From RBG-16-66-20 sp964616875 (GTDB taxonomy: Bacteria; Pseudomonadota; Gammaproteobacteria; Burkholderiales; SG8-39): 6,055 bases of DNA. The notes under the pieces are model-generated. The model was not told the DNA's origin and ran no database searches. It was given only the letters and a program-made list of their open reading frames with translations. Shown piece by piece: positions 5,023 to 6,055 of the stretch (positions are counted from its first letter, which is position 1; every line of letters begins with the position of its first letter). The position numbers were made by a program, and so were the translations under genes. Location: assembly GCA_964616875.1 (NCBI GenBank), contig CAZTSJ010000050.1:1-6055 (forward strand). Reading direction: 5' to 3'.

Positions 5023-5985
5023 TCACTGAGGCTTGATGCCGGCGGCCTGGAGGATCTTCTGCGTCTCCTCGACTTCCTTGCGCACGAACGCGCTGAACTC
5101 GGGGATGCCGAAGTTGCCGGGCAGCGTGCCGAGCTTGGTCAGCCGATCCCGGGTGTCAGGACTCGCGAGCGCCGCGTTCACGTCCTTGTTGATCTTGGCG
5201 GCCAGGTCGGCGGGCATGTTGGCGGGGCCCCAGAGGCCGACCCACAACGTATAGTCGAAGCCGGGGTAGCCCTGTTCGGCAACCGTCGGCACGTTGGGCA
5301 GCAGCGCGGAGCGCGTCGCGCTCGACACCGCCAGCGCGACCGCCTTGCCGCCCGTGACGTGCGGCAGCGCGGCGTTGAGCGGCGCCCAGTAGCAGCACAC
5401 GCGCCCGCCGATGGTGTCGCCGATCGCCTCGGGCGTGCCCTTGTACGGCACGTGCACCACGTCGATGCCGAGGGCGAGCTTGAGCTTCTCCAGGTTGAAA
5501 TGCGTGCCGCTGCCGATGCCGGCCGAGGAGAAATTGAGCTTGCCGGGATTCGCCTTCGCCGCGGTGACGAAATCCTTGAGCGACTTGAGGCCCGAATCCT
5601 GGCCTGTGATGAGAACGTTCGGCCCGCCGCCGAGCAGCGCGAGGTTGGTGAAGTCCTTGAGCGTGTCGTAGGGCAGCTTGGCGTAGATGCCCGGATTGGC
5701 GACGTGCGCCGAGGAATTGGCGAGCAACGTGTAGCCGTCGGCCGCCGCATCGACCACGACTTTCGAGCCGATCGAGCCGCCCGCGCCGACGCGGTTCTCG
5801 CCGAGCACCGGCTGGCCCCACATTTCCTGCAGCTTGGCCGCCACCACGCGGCCGATGATGTCGGTCGAGCTGCCCGGCGTGAACGCGATCACCAGGCGTA
5901 CGGGCTTGTTGGGAAAGCTCTGAGCGAAAGAAACAGAAGCAAAAACAGCCAATGCAAGAAATGCGGGCAGCTTACGAAAGTCCAT
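5023..5985 (-). CDS. Bug/TctC-family tripartite tricarboxylate transporter substrate-binding protein
   Basis: A 320-aa periplasmic solute-binding protein of the Bug family, which captures carboxylates or related small anions for a TctAB-type membrane transporter. Residues 1-21 form a Sec signal peptide (MDFRK, hydrophobic core, SFA cleavage before Gln22). The mature start, QSFPNKPVRLVIAFTPGSSTDIIGR (22-46), is the family N-terminal lobe with the ligand loop near residues 36-42. VPYKG (179-183), ALPHVTGGK, ALAVSS and the LLPNVPTVAEQGYPGFD segment follow in the usual order, and the length is normal. An adjacent Cys197-Cys198 pair is present in the ligand-domain strand. GGAGGT at 5996-5991 is 5 nt before the ATG, a strong ribosome binding site that fixes the start. 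No tctA/tctB genes are seen, so it may be an orphan sharing a transporter. The ligand is unknown. Confidence 0.95.
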   Translation of the reverse strand: MDFRKLPAFLALAVFASVSFAQSFPNKPVRLVIAFTPGSSTDIIGRVVAAKLQEMWGQPVLGENRVGAGGSIGSKVVVDAAADGYTLLANSSAHVANPGIYAKLPYDTLKDFTNLALLGGGPNVLITGQDSGLKSLKDFVTAAKANPGKLNFSSAGIGSGTHFNLEKLKLALGIDVVHVPYKGTPEAIGDTIGGRVCCYWAPLNAALPHVTGGKAVALAVSSATRSALLPNVPTVAEQGYPGFDYTLWVGLWGPANMPADLAAKINKDVNAALASPDTRDRLTKLGTLPGNFGIPEFSAFVRKEVEETQKILQAAGIKPQ

Positions 5986-6055
5986 CTCCGACCTCCACGT
6001 TTTCTGGTTTCAATTTGATTCCCGACGCCTCCGCCTGCTGCAGCAGAAGCGTCGC
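5972..6055 (-). CDS. Possible C-terminal end of an upstream gene (partial, unrecognised)
   Basis: From the window edge one minus-strand frame reads 27 codons, ATLLLQQAEASGIKLKPENVEVGDGLS, and then stops at TAA (5974-5972), overlapping the start of the Bug gene by 14 nt. The residues look protein-like, and the short stop/start overlap with an internal Shine-Dalgarno is typical of an operon. Another frame is also open across this stretch and the segment is too short to identify, so the function is unknown and existence is only fairly likely. Confidence 0.4.
   Translation of the reverse strand, partial: ATLLLQQAEASGIKLKPENVEVGDGLS
5991..5996 (-). promoter_or_regulatory. Shine-Dalgarno GGAGGT of the Bug gene
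   Basis: GGAGGT on the minus strand sits 5 nt before ATG 5985. It is the only clear Shine-Dalgarno in the window, a contrast with the other starts. It lies inside the possible upstream reading frame, as expected for tightly packed operon genes. Confidence 0.75.

Noticed and set aside
6023..6054. CGACGC and GCGTCG flanking the palindrome CTGCTGCAGCAG, a possible hairpin or terminator.
   Set aside because: The arms are separated by unequal internal loops, no T-tract follows on either strand, and the stretch lies in a plausible coding frame with Leu/Gln codons.
1..6055. CRISPR arrays, tRNA or rRNA genes, insertion sequences, long direct repeats or phage genes.
   Set aside because: Reading both strands showed no regularly spaced repeats, no tRNA-like cloverleaf, no transposase or integrase, and no terminal inverted repeats around the TA-like module.

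Overview
The window looks like chromosomal DNA from a GC-rich proteobacterium, most likely a betaproteobacterium close to Burkholderiales. This rests on strong G/C third positions, a Bug/TctC-type solute-binding protein (a family expanded in that group), and a CorA whose N-terminus and GMN region resemble betaproteobacterial CorAs. It is an inference from protein flavour; no search was run.

Layout. Positions 1-763 (-) hold the N-terminal two-thirds of a PLP-dependent class I/II aminotransferase, cut by the window edge. A NUDIX hydrolase (-, about 786-1475) lies 22 bp upstream of it and probably shares its transcript. A CorA-type metal transporter (+, 1489-2454) starts only 13 bp from the NUDIX start and diverges from it. 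Converging on corA is a two-gene toxin-antitoxin-like module (-): a 67-aa TumE/DUF6516-like protein (2774-2977), then a COG4190-type winged-helix regulator (2449-2802) overlapping it by 29 bp. Diverging from that module is a long glutamine-dependent NAD+ synthetase (+, 3022-5010) with its whole glutaminase triad and ATP-binding loop. Positions 5023-5985 (-) encode a secreted Bug-type solute-binding protein. At the right edge there may be the last 27 codons of an upstream gene (-, 5972-6055).

How the parts relate. Most genes are housekeeping or general metabolism: amino-acid metabolism, nucleotide/CoA-derivative clean-up, Mg2+ uptake, NAD synthesis and organic-acid uptake. The accessory element is the small TA-like pair between corA and nadE, which carries a strikingly AT-rich 3' end. 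The best observation is regulatory. The 44-bp gap between the toxin-like gene and nadE can be read as two interlocked sigma70-like promoters plus a short inverted repeat, so a self-repressing TA regulator could also control NAD synthetase. In addition, five genes here have a -10-like hexamer only 3-8 nt (mostly 5-6) upstream of the start codon and no visible Shine-Dalgarno, which suggests leaderless transcripts. A GC-rich hairpin carrying the nadE stop codon in its loop separates nadE from the Bug gene.

Nothing here amounts to a clearly new multi-gene defence or biosynthetic system. The TA/nadE junction is the part most worth testing.
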